A stretch of 64,000 bases of DNA from Prevotella sp. (GTDB lineage: Bacteria; Bacteroidota; Bacteroidia; Bacteroidales; Bacteroidaceae): contig JAFUFJ010000019.1 in the NCBI GenBank assembly GCA_017469955.1, positions 1 through 64,000 on the forward strand, given 5' to 3'. A program made the translations under genes and the position numbers. How positions within the stretch are numbered: the stretch's first letter is position 1; each line of letters opens with the position of its first letter. The notes under the pieces are model-generated. The model saw nothing but the letters and a program-made list of their open reading frames with translations, ran no database searches and had not been told where the DNA came from. Below are positions 27,379-37,548 of the stretch, in pieces.

Positions 27379-28035
27379 ATGAAGAACATGCCAAAACTAT
27401 TCATCCTCGACTTTGACGGCACTCTTGCCGACACCAGTAAAGTGATCTTGCAGAGCATGAGGCAAACCATTGATTACCTGCACCTTGAGTGTCCCGCCGA
27501 GGAAGAGCTGCTCAACACCATCGGACTGCCCCTTCGCGAGACCTTCACATCGCTCTTTCCCAATGCATCTTCACAACAGGCCGACACCTATGTCAATGTC
27601 TATCGCGACCGCTTCAACGACAACAACCATCCTGAAAGCGTACCGCTCTTCCCCCATGTCTTCGACACTCTGCAGCAGCTCCACCAGAAAGGATGCCTGC
27701 TAAGCATTGCCAGCAGCCGCTCAAGAGACACGCTCGCCGACTTCATACGCCGTTTCCGACTCGACGACATCATTACGTTCGTGGTCAGTGCCAATGACGT
27801 TCAGCATGCAAAGCCTCATCCCGAACCCGTGGACATCACCCTCAACCACTATGGCATCACACCCGAAGAGGCCGTCGTCGTGGGCGATGCTGTCTATGAT
27901 ATCCTCATGGGACGCAACGCAGGAACCCGCACTTGTGCCGTCAGCTACGGCAATGGTTCGCGTGAAGAGATGCTCAAAGCCGGCGCAGACCATGTCGTCG
28001 ACGACTTCAGCGAGCTGCTTTCCATCGCGTTCTGA
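27379..28035 (+). CDS. HAD superfamily phosphatase (phosphoglycolate-phosphatase-like)
   Basis: The 218-residue protein shows the HAD motifs: nucleophile in FILDFDGTLADTSK, the SxS motif in LSIASSRSRDT, Lys in AKPHPEPVDITL and the acidic motif in VVVGDAVYDILMGRNAGTRT. The helical cap of about 70 residues is of the Gph/PpaX type. It likely acts on a small phosphorylated metabolite. It lies 6 bp after the C1 peptidase gene and is probably co-transcribed. ATG codons at 27379 and 27388 both work; the first is used. Confidence 0.85.
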   Translation: MKNMPKLFILDFDGTLADTSKVILQSMRQTIDYLHLECPAEEELLNTIGLPLRETFTSLFPNASSQQADTYVNVYRDRFNDNNHPESVPLFPHVFDTLQQLHQKGCLLSIASSRSRDTLADFIRRFRLDDIITFVVSANDVQHAKPHPEPVDITLNHYGITPEEAVVVGDAVYDILMGRNAGTRTCAVSYGNGSREEMLKAGADHVVDDFSELLSIAF

Positions 28036-28071
28036 GCCTCATTTTACTTTCCGTCTCTATCTCCTCTCGCC

Positions 28072-28181
28072 AAGAAAGCTATGCATTCAGGTCGAGAACT
28101 CTTAGCTTTCATCCTCAGAAAGCTATCCTTTCTCACCCATAACCCATAGACTTCTTGGGCTAAAAGCTTAGCTTTCTCAAA
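28072..28181. repeat. 110-bp pentameric 22-bp element, copy 4
   Basis: Units start at 28072 and then every 22 bp. Unit 2 is AGAACTCTTAGCTTTC, unit 3 AGAAAGCTATCCTTTCT, unit 4 ATAACCCATAGACTTCT, and unit 5 ends TTAGCTTTCTC. Between it and the promoter module (28182-28365) I see no feature. Confidence 0.93.
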
Positions 28182-28365
28182 ACGAATCAATGAAAGGGTC
28201 AAGAAAAACTGTCGGCAAACAGCTTTTCAACCCGTTTCCATATGCTCGCAAAGAAGAGTGGTTTTTCCGATAAAATGGGCGTATTTTGAATGAATAACGG
28301 TTTTAAAATAACGTCAATCAACCAGTTAAGAGATGAATAAGAAAACGGGCTGACAGGTTGATTCT

Positions 28366-28505
28366 CGCTCGGAAAAACAAAAAAAAATTGTATTTCGCTC
28401 TTCTTTTTGTAACTTTACAGAAGTTACTTCCGCTCGACAATGTAAAGAAAAACAAAAACAAGTTCTCGTTTTTCTTTGCATTGTCCTCACTTATTCGTAA
28501 CTTTG
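28366..28505 (+). promoter_or_regulatory. Promoter-hairpin module upstream of leuS
   Basis: A distal copy holds GTAACTT-TACAG-AAGTTAC followed by CCGCTC. Next come arms ACAATGTAAAGAAAAAC and GTTTTTCTTTGCATTGT, which pair with one mismatch. Then the proximal promoter: CTTTGC 28474-28479, 18 bp, TAACTTTG 28498-28505, with no right arm. The second-stem sequence differs entirely from the 66-bp repeats yet keeps the pairing. Confidence 0.75.
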
Positions 28506-28592
28506 CACCGATTATATATCGCGCGTGCACGTGTGTATGCGCAATATTTTCGTGAACATGGGTCAGACAAAAATCAAACAGTAAATAAAAAT

Positions 28593-31421
28593 ATGGACTA
28601 CAACTTCAGAGAGATTGAGAAAAAATGGCAACAGCGATGGGTCGAACAGAAAACCTATCAGGTGAGTGAAGACGAAGAAAAAAAGAAGTTCTACGTGCTC
28701 AACATGTTCCCTTATCCCAGTGGAGCAGGTCTGCATGTGGGCCATCCGTTGGGCTATATCGCCAGCGATATCTACGCCAGATATAAGCGTCAGCAGGGAT
28801 TCAACGTGCTCAACCCGATGGGATACGACGCCTACGGACTGCCCGCAGAGCAGTATGCTATACAAACAGGACAACATCCGGCCAAGACAACCGAGGTGAA
28901 CATCAACCGCTATCGCGAACAGCTCGACCATATTGGCTTCTCTTTCGACTGGAGCCGCGAGGTCAGAACGTGCGAGCCTGGATACTATCACTGGACGCAA
29001 TGGGCGTTTCAGCGCATGTTTGAGTCGTTCTATTGCAACACGTGCAAGAAGGCTCAGCCCATAGAACGACTGATAGAACACTTCGAGAATCGGGGCACGG
29101 AAAGTCTTGATGTGGCACAAAGCGAGCCGCTTTCGTTCACCGCTGACGAGTGGAAGGCTATGTCGCCCGTCGCCCAACAGCAAGTGCTCATGAACTACCG
29201 CATCGCCTATCTCGGCGAGACAATGGTCAACTGGTGTGCCGAACTGGGCACGGTCTTGGCCAATGACGAGGTGGTCGACGGCGTGAGTGTACGCGGAGGC
29301 TACCCTGTTGTGCAGAAGAAGATGCGCCAATGGTGTCTCCGTGTGAGCGCCTATGCACAGCGTTTACTTGACGGACTCGACACCATCGACTGGACAGAGT
29401 CGCTCAAAGAAACTCAGAAAAACTGGATAGGACGGTCTGAAGGCACCGAGATGCAATTCAAAGTGGCCGGCAGCGACACCGAGTTCACTATCTTTACAAC
29501 CCGTGCCGACACCATCTTCGGCGTCACATTCATGGTGCTCGCGCCGGAAAGCGAGCTCGTAAGCCAGCTTACTACACCTGCACAGCAGACCGAAGTAGAT
29601 CAGTATCTGGCCTACGTCAAGAAGCGCACAGAGCGCGATCGCATCTCAGACCGCAAGGTCACGGGCGTCTTCTCAGGGTCGTATGCAGTCAATCCACTCA
29701 CAGGAAAGGAAATTCCCATCTGGATTTCAGAATACGTACTGGCCGGCTATGGCACCGGAGCCATCATGGCTGTGCCAGCTCATGACTCGAGAGACTATGC
29801 CTTTGCCAAGCACTTTCAGCTGCCTATCATCCCGCTTATCGAAGGAGCCGACGTCTCAGAAGAAAGCTTCGACGCCAAGGAAGGCATCGTCATGAACTCA
29901 TCAAACGGAGCGTTCTCGCTCAACGGGCTCACCGTCAAAGAAGCCATTCAGAAGACAAAAGAGTATGTAACCGAAAAAGGACTGGGAAAAGTGAAGGTCA
30001 ACTTCCGCCTGCGCGACGCCATCTTTTCACGGCAACGCTACTGGGGAGAGCCGTTCCCGGTATACTATAAGGATGGCATGCCTCAGATGATACCGGCTGA
30101 ATGCTTGCCGCTCCAACTGCCTGATATCGATAAATATGAACCAACAGAGACAGGAGAGCCACCCCTCGGAAGGGCTAAAATATGGGCTTGGGATACTGAA
30201 AAACAGACGGTAGTCAATAAGTCTCTCGTCGACAACAAGAAGGTTTTCCCGCTCGAACTCAACACCATGCCGGGCTTTGCAGGCTCGTCGGCCTACTACT
30301 TGCGCTACATGGATCCGCACAACAACGAGACACTTGTGTCGAAGAAAGCTGACGAATATTGGCAGCAAGTCGACCTCTACGTCGGCGGAACCGAGCATGC
30401 TACAGGCCATTTGATTTACTCGCGTTTCTGGAATAAGTTCCTGTTCGACCTTGGAATATCCTGCAAGGAAGAACCGTTCCAGAAGCTTGTCAATCAGGGA
30501 ATGATACAAGGACGGTCGAATTTCGTATACCGTGACAACAAGGCTTCCAAGGAAGGACGGCCTGTATTCGTCTCGTTCGGTCTGAAACAGCAATACGAAG
30601 ACGTGACGCCTATTCACGTAGATGTGAATATTGTGTCGAACGATGTGCTCGACATCGAGGCCTTCAAAGCCTGGCGACCGGAATATGAAAATGCCGAATT
30701 CGTGCTGGAAGACGGAAAGTATGTCTGCGGATGGGCCATTGAAAAAATGTCGAAATCAATGTTCAACGTGGTCAATCCCGACATGATCGTCGAAAAATAC
30801 GGAGCTGACACGCTGCGCCTCTATGAGATGTTCCTTGGCCCTGTCGAGCAAAGCAAGCCTTGGGATACCAATGGTATCGACGGATGCCACCGCTTCCTGA
30901 AGAAGTTTTGGAACCTCGTAAGCAATACTGATCAGACAGAAGGAACAACAGCCACGCCCGAAATGCTGAAGAGTCTGCATAAACTCATCAAGAAAGTATC
31001 GCAAGACATCGAGCAGTTCTCCTACAATACCTCAATCGCTGCATTCATGATCTGCGTAAATGAGTTGTCGCAAATGAAGTGTAAAGATGCCGAGACAGCT
31101 AACACATTGATAAGGCTTATCGCACCTTTCACCCCGCATATTGCCGAGGAACTCTGGGAGATGTCGGGTGGAAAAGGCTCTGTTTGCGACAGCCAGTGGC
31201 CCGCTTGGAACGAGGCTTATCTGGTAGAAAACGAAATGCAGCTGACCGTTTCCTTTAACGGAAAAGCCCGCTTCCAGATGCAATTCCCTGCAGATGCCGC
31301 GAATGAAACCATTCAAAACACCGTGCTTGCCGACGAAAAAACAAAAAAATATATCGACGGAAAACAAGTGTTGAAGGTCATCATCGTCCCGAAAAAGATA
31401 GTTAACATCGTGTGTAAATAA
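28593..31421 (+). CDS. leuS: Leucyl-tRNA synthetase
   Basis: The 942-residue class I synthetase has HVGHPLGY (HIGH motif) near residue 48 and KMSKS near 718. An editing domain ([26 protein letters not shown]) lies between them and an anticodon-binding domain at the end. It charges tRNA-Leu. The start at 28593 gives the family N-terminus [16 protein letters not shown]; the frame is open for 39 more codons upstream but those overlap the promoter module. It starts a four-gene run with yitT-like, rdgB and porZ, with gaps of 5, -26 and 6 bp. Confidence 0.97.
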   Translation: MDYNFREIEKKWQQRWVEQKTYQVSEDEEKKKFYVLNMFPYPSGAGLHVGHPLGYIASDIYARYKRQQGFNVLNPMGYDAYGLPAEQYAIQTGQHPAKTTEVNINRYREQLDHIGFSFDWSREVRTCEPGYYHWTQWAFQRMFESFYCNTCKKAQPIERLIEHFENRGTESLDVAQSEPLSFTADEWKAMSPVAQQQVLMNYRIAYLGETMVNWCAELGTVLANDEVVDGVSVRGGYPVVQKKMRQWCLRVSAYAQRLLDGLDTIDWTESLKETQKNWIGRSEGTEMQFKVAGSDTEFTIFTTRADTIFGVTFMVLAPESELVSQLTTPAQQTEVDQYLAYVKKRTERDRISDRKVTGVFSGSYAVNPLTGKEIPIWISEYVLAGYGTGAIMAVPAHDSRDYAFAKHFQLPIIPLIEGADVSEESFDAKEGIVMNSSNGAFSLNGLTVKEAIQKTKEYVTEKGLGKVKVNFRLRDAIFSRQRYWGEPFPVYYKDGMPQMIPAECLPLQLPDIDKYEPTETGEPPLGRAKIWAWDTEKQTVVNKSLVDNKKVFPLELNTMPGFAGSSAYYLRYMDPHNNETLVSKKADEYWQQVDLYVGGTEHATGHLIYSRFWNKFLFDLGISCKEEPFQKLVNQGMIQGRSNFVYRDNKASKEGRPVFVSFGLKQQYEDVTPIHVDVNIVSNDVLDIEAFKAWRPEYENAEFVLEDGKYVCGWAIEKMSKSMFNVVNPDMIVEKYGADTLRLYEMFLGPVEQSKPWDTNGIDGCHRFLKKFWNLVSNTDQTEGTTATPEMLKSLHKLIKKVSQDIEQFSYNTSIAAFMICVNELSQMKCKDAETANTLIRLIAPFTPHIAEELWEMSGGKGSVCDSQWPAWNEAYLVENEMQLTVSFNGKARFQMQFPADAANETIQNTVLADEKTKKYIDGKQVLKVIIVPKKIVNIVCK

Positions 31422-31426
31422 AAATT

Positions 31427-32389
31427 ATGCTACATGTATTGAAAAATAAAAACATCGAACGCGAGGTCAAAGACTATCTTTTCATCACCTTTGGCCTTGT
31501 GCTCTTTGCCTTTGGATGGACCGTTTTTCTGCTTCCCTATCAAATTGTTACAGGAGGAGTAACGGGTATTGCGGCCATCATCTACTATGCGACAGGCATT
31601 GAAATAGAAATCAGCTATTTCATCATCAATGCCATACTGCTCGCCATAGGCCTGAGGATATTGGGATGGAGGTTTCTGATGAAAACCATCTATGCCATCT
31701 TCATGATATCGTTTCTGCTGTGGCTTTTCCAAGAACTCATAAAAAGCCCGGATGGAGAAATCGTGAAAATACTTGGCGAAGGGCAGGCTTTCATGTCACT
31801 GATAGTAGGATGTACGTTCACAGGCAGCTCGCTTGCCATCGTCTTCTATAACAATGGCTCTACAGGAGGAACTGACATCATCGCCGCATCCGTCAATAAA
31901 TATTACAATCTTTCCTTAGGACAGGTGCTCATCATTGTCGACCTTATTATCATAGGATCATGCTTCTTCATCCCGCAATTCGGCGACGGTATCGACCGCA
32001 TCCATAAGGTAGCATTCGGTCTTTGCACCATGGTCGTAGAGAATTTCGTGCTCGATTACGTCAACAACTCTATGAGACAATCCGTACAATTCATGATTTT
32101 CTCAAAGAAACATGCCGAGATAGCTCATGCTATTGGCACAGAGATGGACCATGGAGTGACCATACTTGACGGTCACGGATGGTACACAGGACAGGAAATG
32201 AAGGTACTATGTATCCTGGCAAGAAAGCGGGAAAGTCCGCAAATGTTCCGCATTATCAAGTCAATAGACCCAAATGCATTCGTCAGCGTAGGCAGTGTAA
32301 TTGGTGTATATGGAGAAGGATTCGACCCCATTAAGGCAAAGGTTCCCAATAAAATAGAAAACAATGAAGATAGTATTCGCAACGAATAA
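31427..32389 (+). CDS. YitT family membrane protein (DUF161/DUF2179)
   Basis: The 320-residue protein has about five membrane segments in the first 220 residues ([33 protein letters not shown] and following) and a C-terminal soluble DUF2179 domain ([27 protein letters not shown]). The motif [15 protein letters not shown] is typical of the family. Its transported substrate is not known. The last 26 bp overlap rdgB, so translation is probably coupled. Confidence 0.9.
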   Translation: MLHVLKNKNIEREVKDYLFITFGLVLFAFGWTVFLLPYQIVTGGVTGIAAIIYYATGIEIEISYFIINAILLAIGLRILGWRFLMKTIYAIFMISFLLWLFQELIKSPDGEIVKILGEGQAFMSLIVGCTFTGSSLAIVFYNNGSTGGTDIIAASVNKYYNLSLGQVLIIVDLIIIGSCFFIPQFGDGIDRIHKVAFGLCTMVVENFVLDYVNNSMRQSVQFMIFSKKHAEIAHAIGTEMDHGVTILDGHGWYTGQEMKVLCILARKRESPQMFRIIKSIDPNAFVSVGSVIGVYGEGFDPIKAKVPNKIENNEDSIRNE

Positions 32390-32978
32390 TCAACATAAAC
32401 TCGAAGAAATCAAAAGCATTTTAGGCAGCGATTTCGACGTTGTATCCCTGCATGACATAGGATGTGAAGCAGACATCCCTGAGACAGGCGATACACTTGA
32501 AGAGAATGCTGTCATGAAAGCCCAGTATGTTGTCGACTATTTCAGCCTCAGTTGTTTTGCCGATGACACCGGACTTGAGGTCGATTCATTAGGTGGAGAG
32601 CCGGGAGTTTACAGTGCAAGATATGCCGGTGGTGAAGGACATGACTCAGAGGCAAACATGAGAAAACTATTGGATAAATTAGGAAATAATAACAATAGAA
32701 AGGCACGATTCCGCACTGTTATTGCGTTAATAGAAAGAAAAGACGACATTGAAGGAAAGCCTTCACCCGAACTTCAGGCTGTCAAAAAGTTTGAAGGTGT
32801 CGTTGAAGGCAGCATTGCATTTGAGAAAAAAGGATCGGAAGGTTTTGGATATGATCCTATTTTCATACCAGAAGGCTACGATAAAAGTTTTGCTGAACTT
32901 GGAATGGAGGTAAAAAACTCCATCTCACACAGGGCAAGAGCCATCAAGAAACTGGCTGAATATCTCAAAAATAAATAA
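32364..32978 (+). CDS. rdgB: XTP/dITP diphosphatase (RdgB/HAM1 family)
   Basis: The 204-residue protein has the family signatures [16 protein letters not shown] at the N-terminus, [43 protein letters not shown] and the terminal [10 protein letters not shown]. It hydrolyses deaminated purine nucleotides such as XTP and dITP to keep them out of DNA and RNA. It overlaps the yitT-like gene by 26 bp and is 6 bp from porZ. Confidence 0.95.
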   Translation: MKIVFATNNQHKLEEIKSILGSDFDVVSLHDIGCEADIPETGDTLEENAVMKAQYVVDYFSLSCFADDTGLEVDSLGGEPGVYSARYAGGEGHDSEANMRKLLDKLGNNNNRKARFRTVIALIERKDDIEGKPSPELQAVKKFEGVVEGSIAFEKKGSEGFGYDPIFIPEGYDKSFAELGMEVKNSISHRARAIKKLAEYLKNK

Positions 32979-32984
32979 GCTAAT

Positions 32985-35024
32985 ATGAGAAGAATTGTTG
33001 CTTTATACATAATGATAATGACTTTTTCCATGCTATTTTCACAAACTGGTAGCTGGAGAACCTATATGGCTTATCATGATATTGCTGAGGTTGAAAAGGC
33101 AGGAAACATTGTCTATGTATTGGCATCGAACAATCTTTATGCCTATAATACCAACGATCAAAGCATTCAGACCTATGATAAGGTGAACTTTCTGAATGAC
33201 TGTACCATCAATCATATTGCCTGGTGTCAGTCAGCCCAACGGTTGATCATTCTGTATAGTGACAACAATATCGACTTGATTGACCGTGAAAACCACGTAG
33301 TAAACCTTCCAGACTACTACATGAAGTCGATGATTGAGGACAAGACTGTCAACGATATCTACATAGAAGGCAGCCATGCATACCTGAGTACCAATTTCGG
33401 TATTCTAAAGATCAACGTCAAAGATGCTGAAATAAGCGACACCTACAACCTCGGTTTTCTTGTCGACTACTGTTATATAGAAAACGGAAAAATTTATGCT
33501 GCTTCACATACAAAGGGCATATACAGTGCAAAACTGACCGACAACCTGCTGGACAAGAACAGTTGGACCTATACGAAAAACTATCAGAAAAAGAACAAAA
33601 CAATCGATGAAGACTTGCTGACCTTGATAAGAACGCTCGATCCAGACGGTCCTAAATACAACTATTTCCACTTCATGAAGTTTGTGAACGGCAGTCTTTA
33701 TACTACCGGAGGTATGTATAGCGGAGGCGTACAAGGGGGCAGACCAGGCTGTATTCAGGTGATGAAAGATGGCGAATGGACTATATATGAAGACGAACTT
33801 GAGTCGAAAACCGGCATCCGTTACACCGATATCAACGGCCTTTCCATCGATCCAAAAGACAACAACCATGTCGTAGCTTTCGGCAGAACAGGCCTATATG
33901 AGTTTCATAACGGCCAGTATACCAACGTATGGACGTATACGAATTCTCCTCTTAAATATGCTGCCGGACTAATTGTTGAGAGCAGTTTTAAAAACTATGT
34001 ACTGGTGTTGGGTGCCACTTTCGACGATGAAGGCAACCTATGGTGCATGAACAGCCAGACCTATGATGCCAAGTCGGGCCTGCTGCGACTCTCAGAAGGC
34101 AGCCAGTGGACCTCGTTCCATAAGAGCTCTCTGATTTGCAAAGATAACTATTTAAAGATTGACAGAACGCTTGGTTCGATGGAAAATGCCATGTTTGACA
34201 GCCGTCATCTGCTTTGGTTCGTCAACAATCACTGGGACGTTCCTTCCGTGTATTGCTATAATACTGTCAAAGACGAGCTGAAATCCTACACAAGATTCAT
34301 CAATGAAGACGGTACGAGAGTTGAAGCAGAATACGTGAGATGTGTTGCTGAAGACAAGGACGGAAACCTGTGGATAGGCACTAATGTGGGACCAATCTAC
34401 CTGTCATCGACCGACATAGATGAAGATGTTTCGAGTACAACGTTCATGCAAGTGAAGGTTCCTCGTAATGACGGAACCAACCTTGCCGACTATCTTCTCG
34501 GCGGAGTCGACATCACGTGCATGGCCATTGACGGCGGTAACCGTAAGTGGTTCGGCACGGCAAACAGCGGTGTCTACCTGATCAGCAGCGACAATCTCGA
34601 GCAGATCCATCACTTCACTTCCTCTAACAGCAGCCTTATTTCAGACAACATCGAGTCTGTAGCCATCAATCAAAGCAACGGAGAAGTGTTTTTCGGCACA
34701 GACAAAGGCCTATGTTCTTTCATGAGTGATGCCACGGAAACCAATGAAGACATGACGAAAGACAACGTATGGGCCTATCCGAATCCTGTGCGTCCTGACT
34801 ATAATGGACCGATCACTGTGACTGGCTTGAGCTACAACTCATATATCAAGATTGTGGCTTCTTCGGGCTCATTGGTGGCCGAAGGGCGCAGCAACGGAGG
34901 CTCGTTTACCTGGGACGGCTGCGACAAGAACGGCAAGAGAGTGGCCTCTGGCGTCTACATGGTTGAGACAGCTACCGAAGAAGGCAAGAAAGGAACGGTC
35001 TGCAAGATAGCCATTGTCAATTAG
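32985..35024 (+). CDS. porZ: PorZ-like type IX secretion component, two beta-propellers plus C-terminal domain
   Basis: The 679-residue protein has a signal peptide (ALYIMIMTFSMLFSQ). Its opening GSWRTYMAYHDIAEVEKAGNIVYVLASNNLYAY resembles PorZ. Propeller repeats include DKDGNLWIGTNVG and DGGNRKWFGTANSGVYLI. The end (WAYPNPVRPDYNGPITVTG ... ASGVYMVETATEEGKKGTVCKIAIVN) is a type IX C-terminal domain. In Porphyromonas, PorZ is part of the attachment complex that links cargo to A-LPS at the outer membrane. A two-component-type propeller protein is the alternative, but no histidine kinase domain is present. A terminator follows. Confidence 0.8.
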   Translation: MRRIVALYIMIMTFSMLFSQTGSWRTYMAYHDIAEVEKAGNIVYVLASNNLYAYNTNDQSIQTYDKVNFLNDCTINHIAWCQSAQRLIILYSDNNIDLIDRENHVVNLPDYYMKSMIEDKTVNDIYIEGSHAYLSTNFGILKINVKDAEISDTYNLGFLVDYCYIENGKIYAASHTKGIYSAKLTDNLLDKNSWTYTKNYQKKNKTIDEDLLTLIRTLDPDGPKYNYFHFMKFVNGSLYTTGGMYSGGVQGGRPGCIQVMKDGEWTIYEDELESKTGIRYTDINGLSIDPKDNNHVVAFGRTGLYEFHNGQYTNVWTYTNSPLKYAAGLIVESSFKNYVLVLGATFDDEGNLWCMNSQTYDAKSGLLRLSEGSQWTSFHKSSLICKDNYLKIDRTLGSMENAMFDSRHLLWFVNNHWDVPSVYCYNTVKDELKSYTRFINEDGTRVEAEYVRCVAEDKDGNLWIGTNVGPIYLSSTDIDEDVSSTTFMQVKVPRNDGTNLADYLLGGVDITCMAIDGGNRKWFGTANSGVYLISSDNLEQIHHFTSSNSSLISDNIESVAINQSNGEVFFGTDKGLCSFMSDATETNEDMTKDNVWAYPNPVRPDYNGPITVTGLSYNSYIKIVASSGSLVAEGRSNGGSFTWDGCDKNGKRVASGVYMVETATEEGKKGTVCKIAIVN

Positions 35025-35047
35025 AAAGACGATTGTCAAACCATAAG

Positions 35048-35087
35048 AGCCAGTCATTTCCTGTTGGAAAGGCTGGCTTTGTTTTTT
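35048..35087 (+). terminator. Terminator after porZ
   Basis: AGCCAG pairs with CTGGCT and an inner TTTCC with GGAAA, followed by a T-rich tail (TTTGTTTTTT). Confidence 0.8.
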
Positions 35088-35096
35088 ATCCGCATG

Positions 35097-35506
35097 CTAT
35101 TATCATCTTTATTATTTTATTTCTTTTAAAATAGAATAGTATTAGGATGATATGGTGTGGATAAGTGGATAAGTTTTTAATGGGAAGTTTGGTAGTTAAG
35201 TTATCAAATTGTGGTGCAGTTTTATGCACAATGATGCTTTATATTTTTTGTTTGATTTACAACGCATTCAGTTAGTTTTCCACAATTTTCCACATGAAGG
35301 TATGGATGTGATAAGTTGATAAAGAAAATGAGTTTCACGGTATGGAAAAGCTGCTGATAACACTGTTGTTATGATGTTTGTTTTCATGTATGTGGATGAC
35401 GGTTTCTGATAACCCATGTTCTGTACACGGGTTATCCACCAGTTTATCCACCAAGTTTTCCACATTGACTGTCTTTCGCGCGCGTATATGATAATAGGTA
35501 CGCGCG
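35097..35506. other. oriC: Candidate replication origin: DnaA-box cluster beside an AT-rich tract
   Basis: An AT-rich stretch (35097-35152) is followed by one perfect DnaA box, TGTGGATAA (35156-35164). One-mismatch boxes lie at 35164-35172, 35222-35230 (TTATGCACA), 35276-35284 and 35286-35294 (TTTTCCACA), 35391-35399 (TGTGGATGA), 35432-35440 and 35444-35452 (TTATCCACC) and 35456-35464 (TTTTCCACA). Nine sites in about 310 bp of non-coding DNA is far above chance. An inverted CGCGCGTA/TACGCGCG pair lies at 35479-35506. Against oriC, both flanking genes are transcribed toward it and dnaA is not nearby, although dnaA and oriC can be apart in this phylum. Confidence 0.5.
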
Positions 35507-35524
35507 AAGAACGGGCTTAATGTT

Positions 35525-36574
35525 CTAAGGTTTGATGTTTTCTTCAATCTTTGCTACAATCTCTTCCGGCTCGATAGTGTGAAGACAGGCGTAGTCGTTT
35601 CTGAAGCATTTCTTGCTTCCATAGATGCTGCAAGGCCTACATTCGAGCTCTTTCTGGATGACGTTGCTTGCTTTTTGGTTCCATCCGAGGAATCCTGCGT
35701 AGGGATGAGTGGCCCCCCAGATGCTCACGACTGGTGTGCCGACAAGCGATGCGAGATGCATGTTGGCGCTGTCCATCGACAGCATTGTGTCGAGCTGTGC
35801 CATCATTTCTATTTCAGCACTGAGCCCTTTCAGCATCTGTGAGGCATTGAACGTTTGCGGATATTGTTCGGTCCACTGGTTGATGACGTCCATTTCTTTT
35901 TGTCCCCCACCGAAGAAAAACAGCTTCCAGTCGGGGTGTTTCGCGACGAGCATGCTGACCACTTGACGGGTTTTCTCTATGGGATAGATTTTTCCGCGAT
36001 GGGCTGCAAAGGGAGCTATGCCTATCCATCTCTCTCTCTCCGGCTTCACTTTCAGCTGTTCGGGCAGCAGGTTCAGCTGGCTGTTGCCGCTGTTGTTGAT
36101 GGCGTTGAACTTGAGTTCTACGGGATAGCCCAGCTTTCTGAGCACGTCAGCATAGTTTTCAAAGGCCGACTGTATGGGCTGAAGCTGTTTGTTATGCTGT
36201 CTGGTCAGGCGGTGTTTCTCGGCTCTGTGCTTGTTGATGTGAGCCACTTTATATCCGGCCAGGGTATATCTGGTGCGCAGATATTTGGTGCGCAAGACGT
36301 CGTGGAAGTCGGCAATAGCCGTAAACTTCTTGGCGATGAGCCTCCGATAGAGGGTGTTAAGTCCTTTGACTCCCTTGTATTCCTTCACGACGTCGGCTCC
36401 CATGAAATAGACATTCGGCGCCAGGTTTTCGAAAAACGGACGGGCAAACGGCCGGCTGAGCACGGTGATGCGCACATGAGGATGCTGCATGGCAAGCGAG
36501 TAGACCACCGGAACCATCATGGCTACGTCGCCCATTGCAGAGAAACGCATGATGAGTATATGCTCAGTCTTCAT
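35525..36574 (-). CDS. Glycosyltransferase family 9 (heptosyltransferase-like)
   Basis: The 349-residue protein has the GT9 pattern: N-terminal ILIMRFSAMGDVAMMVPVVYSL, a middle WIGIAPFAAHRGKIYP, and C-terminal MDSANMHLASLVGTPVVSIWGATHPYAGFLGW. The family transfers ADP-heptose to the lipopolysaccharide core from the cytoplasmic side. The ELECRPCSIYGSKKCFRNDYACL segment near the end is common in Bacteroidetes members. It is 22 bp downstream of the DUF4254 gene and surely co-transcribed. Confidence 0.9.
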   Translation of the reverse strand: MKTEHILIMRFSAMGDVAMMVPVVYSLAMQHPHVRITVLSRPFARPFFENLAPNVYFMGADVVKEYKGVKGLNTLYRRLIAKKFTAIADFHDVLRTKYLRTRYTLAGYKVAHINKHRAEKHRLTRQHNKQLQPIQSAFENYADVLRKLGYPVELKFNAINNSGNSQLNLLPEQLKVKPERERWIGIAPFAAHRGKIYPIEKTRQVVSMLVAKHPDWKLFFFGGGQKEMDVINQWTEQYPQTFNASQMLKGLSAEIEMMAQLDTMLSMDSANMHLASLVGTPVVSIWGATHPYAGFLGWNQKASNVIQKELECRPCSIYGSKKCFRNDYACLHTIEPEEIVAKIEENIKP

Positions 36575-36596
36575 TTCTTCAGGCGGTTTTTATGGT

Positions 36597-37199
36597 CTAT
36601 TTTTTGTAGAGTACGGGGTTGGTTGCCGGGTCGTTGTACATCTTCATCTGCCGGTATACCTTCATGTATTTGCGTCCGGCCTCAATGTCTTCGAGCAGCT
36701 GGTCGATGGCTGTCGAGAGGTCTGCTTGCTGTTCAAGCAGGACATTCAGCTTGTTGGCGCACTTCTGCCTGTGTTCTTCCGATGCGTCAGGACGCTCAAC
36801 CTGCTCGCGCATGTGATAGATCTTCAAGGCAAGTATCGACAGTCTGTCAACGGCCCATGCCGGACTTTCGGTATTGATGCGTGCATCGGGTAGCACTTTG
36901 ACGTCGCTGTACTTCGTGCGGAAGTAGGAGTCGATCTGTTCTACAAGGTCGGTGCGGTCCTGATTCGACTGGTCGATGCGCCTCTTCAGCTGAAGAGCTT
37001 CGATAGGATCGATGTGCGGGTCGCGGATAATGTCCTCGAAATGCCACTGCACAGTGTCTATCCAACACTTCAGATAGAGACGGTTCTCAATCAATTCCCT
37101 GTCGTAAGGATTGTTGATGGGCGTGTCAATATCGTCTTTCACGTGGTAGTCGTCAATGGCCTGACGGAAGATTTTGTTGGCAATTTCAGTAAAAGTCAT
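36597..37199 (-). CDS. DUF4254 family protein
   Basis: The 200-residue, soluble, highly charged and helical protein begins MTFTEIANKIFRQAIDDYHVKDDIDTPINNPY, typical of DUF4254. It contains LYLKCWIDTVQWHFEDIIRDP and KRRIDQSNQDRTDLVEQID. No signal or membrane segment is present. In Bacteroidetes it regularly neighbours a GT9 glycosyltransferase, as here, suggesting a role in lipopolysaccharide core assembly; the activity is unknown. The start at 37199 follows a good promoter; a further 23 in-frame codons upstream would overlap it. Confidence 0.85.
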   Translation of the reverse strand: MTFTEIANKIFRQAIDDYHVKDDIDTPINNPYDRELIENRLYLKCWIDTVQWHFEDIIRDPHIDPIEALQLKRRIDQSNQDRTDLVEQIDSYFRTKYSDVKVLPDARINTESPAWAVDRLSILALKIYHMREQVERPDASEEHRQKCANKLNVLLEQQADLSTAIDQLLEDIEAGRKYMKVYRQMKMYNDPATNPVLYKK

Positions 37200-37226
37200 C
37201 TTAAATAGCGTTTTTATTTGTATGGG

Positions 37227-37258
37227 CAAAGATAAGTAAAAACTGTTAATCCTGCAAA
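37227..37258 (-). promoter_or_regulatory. Promoter of the DUF4254-GT9 operon
   Basis: Read on the minus strand: TTTG at 37258-37255, a 20-bp spacer and TATCTTTG at 37234-37227, with the start codon 27 bp downstream. Confidence 0.75.
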
Positions 37259-37289
37259 TGTTTTCCATAGAATTTGCAGGGCAGCCGGC

Positions 37290-37399
37290 CAGAAAGCTGC
37301 CCTTTCATGCCGAGAAGTCTATGGAATATGGTTGAGAAAGGATAGCTTTCTGGCCGACAACCCATAGACTTCTCGATCATAACCCTTAGCTTTCTCGTC
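37290..37399. repeat. 110-bp pentameric 22-bp element, copy 5
   Basis: Units start at 37290 and then every 22 bp. Unit 1 is decayed (AGAAAGCTGCCCTTTC), unit 3 is AGAAAGGATAGCTTTCT (inverse of the usual AGAAAGCTATCCTTTCT), unit 4 contains ACAACCCATAGACTTCT and unit 5 is ATAACCCTTAGCTTTCT. This copy lies between divergent genes, upstream of both promoters, so it cannot be a 3'-end terminator. Confidence 0.92.
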
Positions 37400-37516
37400 A
37401 ACAAGCGTTTTCAGTATGAAAGCAAACCGTTTGTTTTCATATTGTCTTTTAAGAGTTGTTTTTTTGCACAAATGGTATTTGTTTGTGCATACAAAGTAGC
37501 ATTTTTGTTGGAAATA

Positions 37517-37548
37517 TTTGGAAATATGACAAAAAATTTGTTTCTTTG
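37517..37548 (+). promoter_or_regulatory. acpP promoter
   Basis: TTTG at 37517-37520, a 20-bp spacer and TTTCTTTG at 37541-37548, one base off TAnnTTTG. The leader to acpP is about 115 nt and contains a short 15-codon open frame at 37593-37640. Confidence 0.55.

Noticed and set aside
28182-28592. T-box or other riboswitch before leuS
   Set aside because: No T-box sequence or specifier stem is present; the structure is explained by the promoter-hairpin module.
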